Shown here one piece after another: positions 1 through 11,485 of a DNA stretch of 64,000 bases. Both the position numbers and the translations under genes were made by a program. Source of the stretch: Chlorops oryzae (Eukaryota > Arthropoda > Insecta > Diptera > Chloropidae); assembly GCA_020466095.1 (NCBI GenBank), contig CM035806.1, positions 163,512,379-163,576,378 on the forward strand. Reading direction: 5' to 3'. Each line of letters opens with the position of its first letter. Position 1 is the stretch's first letter. The notes beneath the pieces were generated by a model. It saw nothing but the letters and a program-made list of their open reading frames with translations. It ran no database searches and was not told the origin of the DNA.

Positions 1-1024
1 AAGATAAAAAAGCTTTTCAAATAAAGATATTTTTAAACAACTATTTCGGTGAAGAAATAGACAAGAATAAGTTTTAATATTATAGCAGAATGCTATTTTT
101 AAAGTTTCGCTTATGTGAAAACCCGCCTAAAATTGGAGATAAAACACTCCACTCCGGTGGCAAATAAGACCATACGGCAACAAAATTGAAAAATAGAAAA
201 AAAACAAAAGAAACCCAAGAGAAAAAAAAAACAAAAAGAAAAAGAATCAATAATTAAAACAAAGAAATAAAAATAACAAAATGATGGCAAAGCCGTAGAC
301 ACTGCCAAAAAAAAAAACCAGAACGCACGTGTAACTATGCTAAATTAATAATATTAATAAAAACCGCTATTTGATCAACGACAATAACAATGACAACAAC
401 AACGGCAATAACAAAAACGGTAACAACAACAACAACACACATTAATAACCCCAGCCAGTGTCTATATGTAGAAGCATGGCGGAGCAGAGAGTAACCAAAC
501 ACAAAAGCAAACTCAAAACAAAAAAATATACATACATACATACATACATACGAGAAAAGAAAAAAGGTTGCAATAAAAGAAATCATAAAATAAAATTATT
601 TAATTTAAATGTAAAAATAAATTAATGAAAAATTAAGAAAAACAAAAATTTTAAAAGAAAAAAGAAAAAAAACTTATAAAAGAAAAAACACAGTCAAGTC
701 CGGAGAAAAAAATTATAAGTAAAATAAATTTGAAAGCCTTCAAAACAGATTTACATACATTCGCAACAAAATACTGGCAATAAAATAGCAAATATCTGTA
801 CTAAATTTTATATATGTACGTCGTTAAGGAAACCAACAACAGCAGCAAAAAAAAAGCCAAAAAATTCAATAAAAATTTACGCTTAATTGAAATAAGCTTC
901 GGCTTTTCGCCGTCTCTGTGCAATAAAATTCTTGAAAATTCCAAGGAATCAAATCGATCAATGGCCATACAATCCCATACCACGTTTAATTTCAATCTCG
1001 ATCGATTTCGGTGAGAAAATAATA
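1..1024. other. AT-rich non-coding DNA
   Basis: A-rich on the plus strand with many short AAC and AAT runs, and a CATA run around 531-552. Short open frames here are low-complexity and lack any recognisable domain. I see no gene. Confidence 0.6.
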
Positions 1025-1674
1025 AAGGGCTCTACGCTCTAAAGCAGCAAGTAAATTTCCTATACCAAACACATGCAGAAAAAACAAACTTTGGCTTACT
1101 TAAGCTACTTGAACGCATACGCTAATTACAAGTAATCGGACAAACAGGGTTGCATTTAAGTCAAACATTTTTTATATTTCTGTCAACCTGTCATCGAAAT
1201 TTCAACTCTGATTTCCTTTCTTCACAAGAATGAGCTCGCTACTTCCTTTCAATTAACTTTAACAGCGTTGAGCCCTTAATAACAAAAACGAGGCAATTTA
1301 AGTGAAGAACTCTTGATTACCGAATATGATTATTCATTTAAAGAAAAGAAACCAGAGTTGAAAGTGCGATTACAGGTCGACACAAATATACTTAATTAAA
1401 GCAGTACATAGGTAAGTATATAATTTTCATCGCAATAATTGCATTGTGAATTTGAGCCTGTCGCGTACAGCTGTTTTAGACTTACTCCTTTCAAAGAATA
1501 GCCAAACTCATTAAAATCCTGAATGAAAGGAACTTCTTGTTAATATTTCAAATGCAACCCTGTGGGTTGGATTACTTGTAATTTGCGTATGCCTTCTAGT
1601 AGCGAAACTAAGTCAAAGTACTTCTTTTCTGTTTTCTACATGTGTTTGCGATAGGTTTAGAGCGTAGAGCCCTT
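1025..1674. mobile_element. Foldback-like MITE with ~130 bp inverted arms
   Basis: The left arm (1025-1157) and the right arm (about 1548-1674) are imperfect inverted repeats of each other. Both outer ends read AAGGGCTCTACGCTCTAAA going inward. Matching inner blocks include ACACATG, GCATACGC, ATTACAAGTAATC and AGGGTTGCATTT. The centre (about 390 bp) has no coding frame. Long arms around a non-coding core fit a non-autonomous DNA element of foldback type. I could not settle the target-site duplication. Confidence 0.7.
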
Positions 1675-1689
1675 CACCCTTGTAGGGAC

Positions 1690-1882
1690 ATGCCGTCTGG
1701 ACACCAGTTGTCGCCAGTTAAGAGGTATTTCTGGACTTAAGAGACAACTTAGGTGAGAATGAGTATTGGAAAATCTTTTGAGGATAAAATTTTGGGTTTT
1801 CGAAGATTTCAAAATCAAATTTAAGGGCATTTTTCCCCTCTTTTGAGACATTCAGAGGATATACCTAGTCAAAAAAAAAAAA
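1690..1882 (+). repeat. Dispersed A-tailed repeat, copy 1
   Basis: Resembles 11272-11485 in the same orientation. Shared blocks include GCCAGTT, ATTTCAAAAT, GGGCATTT/GGGAATTT and a GAGATTTTCAGGGGTATA-like 3' block, and each copy ends in an A run. This suggests a short retroposed element, but no A or B box is evident and the ends are uncertain. Confidence 0.45.
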
Positions 1883-3986
1883 AATTAAATTAAAAAAATA
1901 AATTAACTGAATGGCAACAGTCAGTTTGAGCCTTCATTTCTCACAAAAAGGACATGTACCTGCAAAGACGTTTCATCGACTGCCTGAAGCCTGATTAAAT
2001 TGAAAGGTACAAAGAACTAAACAAAACACAACAACAAAGAGTAGATCAAACATAAATTAGAAAATGTTTTTCTTTTAACATTTTATTACTCATTATTATT
2101 ATTAGTATTTTGTTTTTTCTTGAATATTTGATACACGATCGAGGGGGAAGTGGTAAAAATATAAAAATCGATAACGCGAGGAGACGGATCGGGAGAGGTT
2201 TTGAAAAACAAAGTTTTACAATCGTATTTGTTGAAATGAACCGAAATGAAAGAGCGGAAGAAGATGAGTACGGAGAATTCGTGAGGGAGACGGTAATTTA
2301 GAGGGAAATGGGAGAGGGAGAGGGAGAGGGAGAGAGAGAGAGAGAGAAAAGACGAAAACACGCACCATCATCATGATTCATGCCATTCAAGACAAAAAGA
2401 AGTCAAACAAATGCCCGAACTCTGGCAACCCGCCTCCGAAGATACACTCTCAACTGCGAGCAAAACAGAACCGCACAGAACGAACCGCCGCAGTCATCGA
2501 CATCGGAATCGGCATCGGCATCGACATCGGAATCGAGATCGACATATGTACGTACGTACGTACGTACGTACAGACGTGCATACAAATTGTGGAAAGAAAA
2601 ATTATAATTACAATTGTAGCTCAAACAATTATAGAAAAATAAAAAATGAAAAAAGGCAGAATTAAAAAAAAAATAAATGAAAATAAAAACGAATAAAAAA
2701 TAAAAATAAAAAACTGAAATAATACAAAACAATACAATAGTAAAAGCCATTAATTAAAACTTTGTATCGTACTGTCTGTCTTTCTCTCCAGCCGTCCGTC
2801 TGGCTCTCTTTCCATCCGTCCGTCCGTCCGTCTGCCCGTCCGTCCGTCCGTCCGTCCGCCTCGTATGTCTTAATGTGCCGCGCGGCGACCGATTGAATAG
2901 GAATAGGTCGGCAACGTCGCACCGCTGCACCGCCGCACAAGACACAGCGCAACGTGTATCTTTGCTCTCGATACACATCTGTGTTTGAAAAGAAAAATTA
3001 CTAGAGACGAATAAATTTTATTATTTTATGCATTTCAGTGTCTGTAATTAAATTTTTCTTAGTTATAATTTGTTTTCCTGTTTTATTCATATGCAATTTA
3101 CAATTGAGTTTCAGGCACAATTCGCTGTGTTCGAGTTTATGCCTGTGTGTACATACATATGTACATATGTCATTCATTCCGGCGGCCGGTCGGTCGGTCG
3201 GTCGTTCAATTCGGTTCGTGCGTTCGGTGCTCTTGTGGGTCTGTCAGTTTGTGAGCACCACATGCACATGTTCACTGGTATATGTATGTCAATTACTATT
3301 TATGTTCATATGGCAATGTGTGTTCGTGTGTGTGTGTTTGTTATGTATTTGCCTTGCATATATTTACAGAAATGATTTTCCCAATCAATTTTTCGTATTC
3401 AATCATTATATGTATGTATGTGTACATACCCACACACACACACCCAAACACTCAAACACACACACACACGTAACACGTCCTTCCGTCGCGCCGACCCCTG
3501 CCTGACCGACTGAATTCTTATTAGTTCTCATGAAATTAACTTTTAATTACAGCGAAGGCGTTGAGATTAGTACCTTGCCCCGGCGCGCTCCTTTGAACAC
3601 TGGGCAAGGATATTTAACTACTTATTAGTAAAAACACTAGTACACGCGGTCATACATATGTATGAATACCATGCAGTAAATGTTGCTAGTGCACTGCACT
3701 GGTGTCCTTGTCGGCAGTACTAGTGACCAACTGTACCCGTGCCGTTACATTCTTCTATTGACATTTTGTATGTATGTATGTATGTATGCATGTATCTGCG
3801 AGAGGACACTAGTCGACGCTGGAACTAGTGATGCAGTAAAGACAATGGGTACATTTACTTTAATATTAGTACTTTGAGTTCGAATCCCCGCTCAGACGAA
3901 CATCATATAAATTCTTCGTCTTGTATTTTTTTTTTGCATAAGTTAATTGGATTCATTCAGTTTTGCAAATTTTACTCAGTGCGAAA
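1883..3986. other. Non-coding DNA rich in short tandem repeats
   Basis: Holds a GGGAGA/GA tract (2305-2346), an imperfect GGCATCGACATC hexamer-like run (2500-2545), a GTAC run (2546-2571), a CCGT run (about 2811-2868, the GTCY type), a CGGT run (3181-3203) and a CA tract (3429-3470). At 3640-3830 there are four ACTAGT hexamers, and a tRNA-like GTTCGAATCCCC block lies near 3880. No coding frame beyond low-complexity sequence. Confidence 0.55.
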
Positions 3987-3993
3987 TTGTTCA

Positions 3994-4163
3994 AAATGGG
4001 AAATTTTTCGAAATGGGAAATTTCTCGAAATAGGAAATTTCTCGTAATGGGAAATTTCTCGAAATGGGAAATTTTTCGAAATGGGAAATTTCTCGAAATG
4101 GGAAATTTCTCGAAATGGGAAATTTCTTGTAATGGGAAATTATTCAAAATGAGAAACTTTTCG
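3994..4163. repeat. 17-bp minisatellite, ~10 units
   Basis: Tandem copies of AAATGGGAAATTTCTCG with a few substitutions. Related degenerate ATGGGAAA motifs reappear at about 4528-4575 beyond the SINE, so the two parts may once have been one field. The unit is not a multiple of three, so the apparent peptide repeats on both strands are incidental. Confidence 0.85.
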
Positions 4164-4188
4164 AAATTGGAATAGAGCTGTCAAGTTT

Positions 4189-4412
4189 AGTTTAGATTAG
4201 ATCGGGTTAGTGTGGCTGCCACCAAGGGTGACACACTTAGGCCTCACATAGGCCCGTTGTGATGCCACGAATAATGGGAAAACAAAGAAACCCAGAAACA
4301 GAAAAAAAAAAACAACACAAACATCCACGACCGCAGCTGGGAGTTGAACCCCGATCCTCTCACTTCGTAAGTTGGCATCTCGGCCAACTGCGGCACAGAG
4401 GCCGGGCCGACA
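4189..4412 (-). mobile_element. tRNA-derived SINE
   Basis: Read on the minus strand, the head at the high-coordinate end has a box A-like TGGCCGAGATGCC (4374-4386) and a box B GGTTCAACTCC (4340-4350), spaced as in a tRNA. A T-rich tract and a 3' body follow, with CGTGGCATCACAACGGGCC and GGCCTAAGTG blocks. The body matches the 3' body of the SINEs at 43758 and 52619, although the tRNA head differs. It sits between two parts of an ATGGGAAA repeat field. Confidence 0.75.
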
Positions 4413-4772
4413 AGAACAACTTTGTATGAACATTTTTTATCGAAATGTGACAAATTTTCCCATTTTTTTTTTAGGTTCGATTATCGTGAAAACCCGATTT
4501 CATAGAACTGATTAAGGAAGCTCACTCAAAATGGGAAAATTTGCGATGGGAAAACTTTCCAATGGGAAATTTACGACGCTGAATGAATCGCTCTAATATT
4601 TAAAAAACTTGTTTTTTGTCCTCCTTGAGCAACACTTTTTTCCTTTCAATTATTTCCCCTTTAAGATATTGCCATGTTTCCAAATATTATCGCCTGCGCG
4701 GAGTTTTGAACGAACGAGTGTCTCTAGTCGCTTCGTCGCTAGTGCAGCAATGGTGGCATAGGGGTCAATTCG

Positions 4773-4819
<47 letters not shown>

Positions 4820-6904
4820 CATGTGTGCAATGCGATTCGATTCAAAGTATTAAAAGGAAAATCAAAGTTTTCATTTCCTTTCTTTATTATATTCAATTAT
4901 TGTTGGGAAGTGCTGTAATTAGTGCCGCCAACCACTTATGGCACTCACACACATCCATACATACATATGTATGTACATTGTACATACATTCCCCCAGGTG
5001 CATACACACAGTCGAACATTTAAATGCTCATTTTTCAATTTTAGAACATTAATTGCGCTTCTAACTAGCTTGCCATATACATACATAATAATGTATGTAA
5101 GTATGTGTATGTATGTATGGTATGTATCGATATGGGTATATATTTACTTAGCCCTAGCCATATCGACATGTCGACATATCCCACACAACAGTAGCAAATC
5201 GATGTTGGCTTCGATAATCTCGACTGCTCCTGTCCTTTTTCTTCTCAAAGTTTTATTCTTAGATGACTTTAAAAGATTCTTCGCCGAATTTATGAGCATG
5301 AAAAAACATAAAATGACTTTTTGTTTCAGTAACAATTTTTCTAATTATAATTACTTCACACAAATCCACACACATCCGACTCAGCATGTTCAAAGGAAAA
5401 ACTCCCCCAAAAATTTAATGTTTACAACATTTTATGGGGCTCTGATATGTATTTCTTCGCATTGGCCTTTTTTCTTTTAATTTTCTTGCTGTTTCTTGTT
5501 TTTCCCAATGACTATAATTTCATTTCATAGGTAGTATGTACACGCAATCGCATTTCCATTACCTTCCCAGTAGGGTATGTCATCGAACAAAAAAAAAACG
5601 AACTGAAGACGATAATTCAACAGTTCAATTGCAAAATCATAATTCTCCGCTCGCTATGGCATTTCCTTCAATTCATCGCGTCTTATAAACACCAGCATGT
5701 GCATTTGTGCATCTGTGCATTGCGTGCGTGCATAGCTATGGAGGTATGTGCGTTTTCTGGATTTCCTTTTGAATGTGTCTTTTTTGTGTGTGTGTTTTTT
5801 TTTTTTTGTATTGCTCTTCGCTCGCATTTGAACACATTCATATCTGCTGACTTGCATTCAAAATTTAAATAAATAAATTTTCTCGATATCTATGAGCGGT
5901 ATACGGCTGAACAGAGATTGAATTCATACATATGTATGTAACTATAAGACGGGGATAACGTGCACGAAATATCGCGATAGCTGGATTTTAACTGAGACTT
6001 TCGAAAGGAGCAAATCGAATTGACAATGGACTGGAAAAGTTGAGCATAAGTGCAAGTGTGTTGGCAAGCGGACGTCGCTATTCCATGGAAATGTGTTTAC
6101 CGAGAGTCAATTTGAATCCCCAATCCTTTGAACGTCCCTAATTACAAAAAAAAAAAAAAAAAAACCGAAAAATTTCTTGCTTTTAAAAACTCCCATTTTT
6201 CGATTCCATTTTTATTCTGAGCGCAAAATGATTTATAATTTTATTTTAATTGTTTCTTTTCGCTTTGAAGTGTTCCTTCCTACTCTCCCAATCGAATCGA
6301 ATCGAATCGAATCGAATCGGATCGCTGTGACTGCAGCCGTAATGTAAGGTCACGTAATTTAACATTTTGAGCTTTTGCTGCAAAAGGTTTCCAATCTATT
6401 TGGCCTTCATCGACATGAAAGAAGCCTAGTTGGCCTGCTGCTCCGTTAACCCATCGCCAGCAGGCAGGCAGAAGGGGCTGTGGACGAGCAACCATGGGGC
6501 AGATGAACTATTGAAAGCCATGAAGCGCTAAACGCTTTCCGTTAACCTGTGCTTTTTTGTGTTTCACTGGGTGTTCGTATTTTTTTTTTTTTTTTTTTTT
6601 TGTTTTGTTCGCATAGCATCCCATGGTCGAGAATCCTTGCCTTTTGTGAGGCAAGTACCATCGTTGCAAGTGCATCAAATGCGCCTGACTGCGTGTCTAT
6701 AGCATGCTCTAAGTCTAGGCACAAAGCTCGAATCGACTCGGCTGCGGGTTGGTTTGGTATCTGCCACGCACGCACGCCTCTCAAGTGCGGCGCAGTTTTC
6801 CTCGCAATTTCCCAAATAGAAAAGGCATTGCAAAAAAGGCGCTTTTCCGTCAATTAAACGGTACACTCGAGGACGCAAATACACTGACACACTGCACAGA
6901 TCCT

Positions 6905-6935
<31 letters not shown>

Positions 6936-7548
6936 TCCGACCGATATGGAAAACCACACTATACAAGCGGAAAGTGGATACGTGCATGTAGTGCTCTTCA
7001 AAGTTACGATGAATATGCTCCGCGGAGGCTGTGTCTTCTCCGGTAGCTACACTGTACATGCATATCTACCTACATAGATATGTATGTACAGATCCTTGAA
7101 ATCGGCGAGGTGCCTAATGTTCTTCCTTTGACCGAATTTTCGAGCGTTATTTAGTGGGCTTCTTGTGCTTGATTATTTCCCTCAGGATATGCATTTCCTG
7201 CAGCACTCTCACATGATTCGCGATGTTGTCGCATCGAAATTTTTTCAACACATTCCCATGACGAAATGAGCTGCCATTTGTCATTGTTTCGTATTGAGTA
7301 TTGAGGATAAGTGTCCTTTTACAAAAAAAAAAAATTCATGTTCAACCACACGTTGTCGGAGAAAGCACTCAAAGCACTAAGACCATTTCACTCAAGAAAA
7401 TTATACATGAAATTGAGCTTCTCACTGGGCACTTTCTCGCTCCAGAGTATCACTAATTTTTTTTTTTTAGCCCTGTTACTTCTATAAAGATACTTATTAT
7501 AGATCATAGGAAATTTTACAAAAATTCTCTAAAATTCTATTCCCCATA
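4413..7548. other. Non-coding DNA with microsatellites
   Basis: Contains a GT tract (4768-4811), GTAT runs near 5080-5120, an AATCG run (6288-6318), a T run near 6580-6601 and a CA tract (6906-6935). The region 6400-6900 is less AT-rich, but its open frames on both strands show no domain. No gene is supportable. Confidence 0.5.
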
Positions 7549-8158
7549 TGGGGCAAAAAACGTCAAGTGTACCACCGGCAAAATTTTTTCTCCCCGATTT
7601 GGATGAAACTTGCTACAGTTGTTAAGATGTAAGAGTACGTTAAATGTGCAAAAAAAATTGTAGTAAATTTTAATCACAGCTTGCCGAGATACAGGGTGTC
7701 AAAGTTTAGATTTTTGCTTCGAAGAACATATTTCATTGAATTACAATGGGGCTAAAATCGCCTCGCTTCAAAAATTTTTCGAATGTTTCTTCAAAAAAAT
7801 TTTCTGAACTTTTCGAAAACAATACTTAAAAAATTTTTCGATAACGGTAAATGAGAAAAATTTGGCATTTTAGTTTTATTTCTTGATTTTCTAGGAGAGA
7901 CGTCATATTTTTTTTTTTTTTTTAATTTTGAAATAAAGCTTAGTTCTTCCCCTTTAAAATGATGCATAAATCAGAATGGGCGGACCATGATTAGTGCACC
8001 AAATACACCTTTGAAGATGCTTACCTAGCATATTTCCCTCAATAACCACTAAGCGAGCGCATAATTGTCAAGCGCAATCGTTGCGTTCTCTTTTGATATA
8101 GCGCCCAAATCAGGGAGAAAAAATTTTTCCGGTGGTACACTTGACGTGTTTTGCCCCA
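7549..8158. mobile_element. TA-target MITE with ~55 bp inverted ends
   Basis: Both ends begin TGGGGCAAAA and share CGTCAAGTGTACCACCGG and an AAAATTTTTTCTCCC block in inverted orientation (7549-7605 and about 8103-8158). A TA dinucleotide flanks each side (7547-7548, 8159-8160). The interior has no coding capacity. TA duplication suggests a Tc1/mariner-type non-autonomous element; this is an inference. Confidence 0.75.
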
Positions 8159-8352
8159 TATATGTATGTATGTATGTACTTATGTATATTAATTTATAAA
8201 GGATCCGATTGATGCCTATAACTACGATTACAGAACATTCCATTGGTGCTTTCATATTTATGAGATCCGTTTTTTTTGTGGTAGGTACCTATCCATACAT
8301 ATATTTATTTGTGTATAAAATAGATTCATTTTGAGATATTTGATCGAGAAAT

Positions 8353-8595
8353 GGACTGTTTACTTTGAAAATGGTGTAACTCCATTTTTCTATTTTCCGG
8401 TTCTGAGCGGCTTTAAGGGGAAAATTGAAGGCCGTGGATTAATTTACTTTTTGGATTCGTGTTTAGCTGACCCATTCGAAAGACTTCGCAGTTTTGCTGG
8501 GTGGTGGCGGGTGGCGGGTGCTGTGTAATGGACATGCACCACTTAATATTTCGAAATAGAAAAATGAGTTACACTACTTTCAAAGTAAACGGTCC
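8353..8595. mobile_element. Short MITE with ~45 bp inverted ends
   Basis: The left end GGACTGTTTACTTTGAAAAT and its continuation (GTGTAACTCCATTTTTCTAT) recur inverted at 8550-8595 as ...GAGTTACACTACTTTCAAA then GTAAACGGTCC. The interior carries GGTGGCGGGTGG repeats. The target duplication is not clear. Confidence 0.65.
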
Positions 8596-8678
8596 CGGGA
8601 TGTTCAATATATTCCTTTTTAAAAAGAAAAAAAAATTATTCTTAAACGTTTTACGAACATAAAAATCTCATCAAAACT

Positions 8679-9421
8679 ACCAGGGGGGAAAAAAACACCT
8701 CAAGAATATTTGAGGAAATTGTGAAATCTCCTCAATCAAAAATAAATCAAAAGAAAACGCATATCGAACCACAGAAATTAAAAAAAAATTTTTTTAGTGA
8801 AACATCCACGCAACAACAGAGACTCTGAAGTCACAAGAAGAAGCTTCAAATTTGAGTGAAATTCCATCATCTTCATCATCGATGAAGTCAGAGTGTGACT
8901 TTGGATCCGGTATGCATGACAATTCATATGACACTTTGTATGACATTCGTACAGGAGTTGGACAGTGAATTCACCGGTGACATTGTCATGCTAGGGAATG
9001 CGATGGCGAAAAAATTTCATTTGAGAGCAGCACATTGCTCATTTTCTCTTTAAATGTCAATTTATAGAAACCAGTTTGATAATAACTTCTCTTCTTTGTC
9101 CTCTCTTTGAATATTTCGGAAATTTTAAAAAATCTATTTTTAACAATTTTTTGTTCGCCTCAGCCAGAGCCAGGCCAGGGATCATCGAACCCGCGATCTT
9201 CGGATTCTGAGTCGAGCACTCATCATCTACGCCACTTCATGCTAACGTTCATCTGACGCTAAAACCTTATTTAAATTTCAATAGCCAATGAGATTCAAGC
9301 ACGTGAACACCATACCTCCACGATGACATGTCCTCAAAGATGTCATGCATGACAATGTCACCTATATGTCATCGATGACATCAATGATGACATTGTCATG
9401 CAGGAGATAATTTTCCGCTGG
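8679..9421. mobile_element. Candidate degenerate MITE rich in TGACA/TGTCA palindromes
   Basis: The left end (ACCAGGGGGGAAAAAAACACC) loosely matches the inverse of the right end (ACCCAGCGGAAAATTATCTCC read inward). The interior has TGACATTGTCATGC at 8978-8991 and 9388-9401 and its inverse at 9347-9360, with many other TGACAT/ATGTCA copies. A tRNA-like fragment lies inside at about 9160-9238. Boundaries are approximate. Confidence 0.4.
9160..9238 (-). repeat. tRNA-like SINE head fragment
   Basis: On the minus strand it reads GTGGCGTAGATGATGAGTGC, then ACTCAGAATCC, then GGGTTCGATGATCCC (9178-9192), matching the box A/box B spacing of a tRNA. The acceptor stem is not paired and box B has an inserted base or two, so it is a retroposed relic and not a tRNA gene. 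Confidence 0.5.
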
Positions 9422-10997
9422 GTCCCCATGCATGAGTCGCACATTTACACACACACACACACACATACATACATACATACATACATGCCAAAAGACATCA
9501 CTCGCTGGCCATATAAAAGGGAATTGATCGCATCGACTTCCTTACAATATGTAATAATAATATGAAATGGAATATAAATTTGTGTACAAGTGAATAAACA
9601 TACATATTTAAATGCGTACGTATGTACGTAAGAAGGTGCAATGTGCACGCTTCATACTGCGTAGATACAAAATTGTTTGTTCTTAAGACGCGCCCAGAAC
9701 GGAATTTGTGTAATTAACTGTATGGAAAGCGCGAGAGAGAGACCGGGCGAAATGAAGAGATAGCGATGGAGATGGAAATGAAGAAGCAGAGGCAAGTGCG
9801 CTTGAGTTCATGCCACACGGCAAGGCCATAACAATGCAGAGCAGTGCGGCGCGGTGCGGCATACGGGCTGTGTGCGGCTGGCTGCCAATGCGCGCATTAA
9901 ATGTAAACTAAATTTGAATGGCATAAACAATAAAAATAAGGTGGAAATACAAACGAAATAGTTGATAAGATAAACAACAAGACACAAGTCTTAGCTGCAG
10001 CTGCGTTCCTTCGCAGCCACGCCCTCTTTTGATGTTGACCGACAGCACAATGCCACTGTGTTGTGTTCTTGCCTTGCAGTGCTGCCATCTTCAGCAGTCG
10101 AACCGAGCAACCAACGAGCGAACGAGCGAACGAACGCAAAAGGAATCGAGCAGCCTACCAAGCCCAGGCCCAAGCAATTCGCATATAACAAACCTAAACC
10201 GTTATTTAATGATGTTTACATTCGGTGAATAAACTTACAAGAAAATACACAAAAAGCCAACAATATTGTAGAGAGAAAGGCGTAAAAGGAGAACAAAAGC
10301 CATTGGAAAGAACAAACGAAGGAACGAAGACCACATGTTGTCTATGATAGGTATGGACGGGCCTGTTTACATTTACAAGTGCGCTCGTATCTCGTCTGCT
10401 CGTCTTTGAGAAGGCAGTCGGTCTCGACGCATGCTTTGCGCATTGGTATGAAATGACATTTGACACGACATTTCCTAATGGGAAAGTGCATAGAAATTTA
10501 TGCATTCTCGTATGTTTGGATCTATGCGAAATTATTTATTACCACTCGCGATGAGTCATCGTCGTCGGACAAAGTCCCAGTTTCGCGAGCAATTTGTCCT
10601 CACATCACCCCGTGATCGTGCCCGTGCTCGCTCGCTCGATGGCGGATGGTCGATGGCGTACCTAGAGCGAGCAATTCATTCACATCCACGAGAAACGATC
10701 GTGTCATCGTCGTCGAGTTCACGCGCGTAAAGCCGCATGAATGAAAACGAACAATTCCATTTGCATTCGCAGCGGAACAAGCGCTTATTTCCTTGTGTCT
10801 CGATCAATTAATTTCGTAATTTTCCATTTTTTTTTTTTTTTTTTTTTTTTTTTGACTTTTTTATAATTAATTTTCGCTTTTCTTTGGTTTTGTTTTTTTG
10901 CTTGTGAAAATTTTGAAAAAATTAATCTTTAGAAGACCTACATAGACGGTGTTTGTGCGTCCGTGGGGTCGTATTCACATATTTATATATTTATATA
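9422..10997. other. Non-coding DNA with less AT-rich patches
   Basis: A CA/CATA tract lies at 9447-9486. Patches around 9840-9895, 10030-10180 and 10550-10730 are less AT-rich and have open frames on both strands, but the frames show no family signature, only Arg/Ser-rich composition. A T run sits near 10830-10853. Possibly regulatory; no direct evidence. Confidence 0.4.
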
Positions 10998-11156
10998 CAG
11001 TGTGCTCTCTTTTATGCGGACAGCTACCGGACCGAAAAATGTGCCCGCTTAACAGAGATTTCTGCTTCAGACAAAACTATTTAAGATGCAGAAACACTAC
11101 AGAATACCCAAATAGTGTCCGTTTAAAAGGGGTGTCGGCAAGGAGAGAGTACACTG
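10998..11156. mobile_element. CAGTG-ended TA-target MITE (family A), complete copy
   Basis: Starts CAGTGTGCTCTCTT and ends GAGAGAGTACACTG, with TA on both sides (10996-10997, 11157-11158). The interior carries the family's CCGCTTAACAGAG and GTCCGTTTAAAAGGGGTGTC blocks. CAGT-type ends with TA duplication fit pogo/Tigger-like elements, which is an inference. No coding capacity. Confidence 0.8.
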
Positions 11157-11271
11157 TAAATATATGTATACACATATATGCTATATATAAATACTGAGAG
11201 TTCCCGATTAAATGATGCGCCCGATGAAACAGCACCTCGAGAAAAATTATATGACCTGATGGTCTCACTCA

Positions 11272-11450
11272 CTGTTGCCAGTTTAGGGGAATGTCTCCCG
11301 AATTAAAAGAAATTTATGATCTTTAGTGTAGTCTTAGGGCAGAAAAGTGGGCAGGAACTTTTTATGGGATAAAGTTTTTGCTTTTAGAAAATTTCAAAAT
11401 TACATTTTTGGGAATTTAGGCCTTGTTCTGAGATTTTCAGGGGTATATTC

Positions 11451-11485
<35 letters not shown>
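11272..11485 (+). repeat. Dispersed A-tailed repeat, copy 2
   Basis: Homologous in the same orientation to 1690-1882 (TTGCCAGTTTAGGGGAATGTCTC, then AGAAAATTTCAAAATTACAT, then a GAGATTTTCAGGGGTATA block) and ends in an A run at about 11452-11481. Confidence 0.45.

Noticed and set aside
3640..3830. Four ACTAGT hexamers in ~190 bp
   Set aside because: Noticeable but short and without consistent spacing; could be chance or a relic of a duplicated segment.
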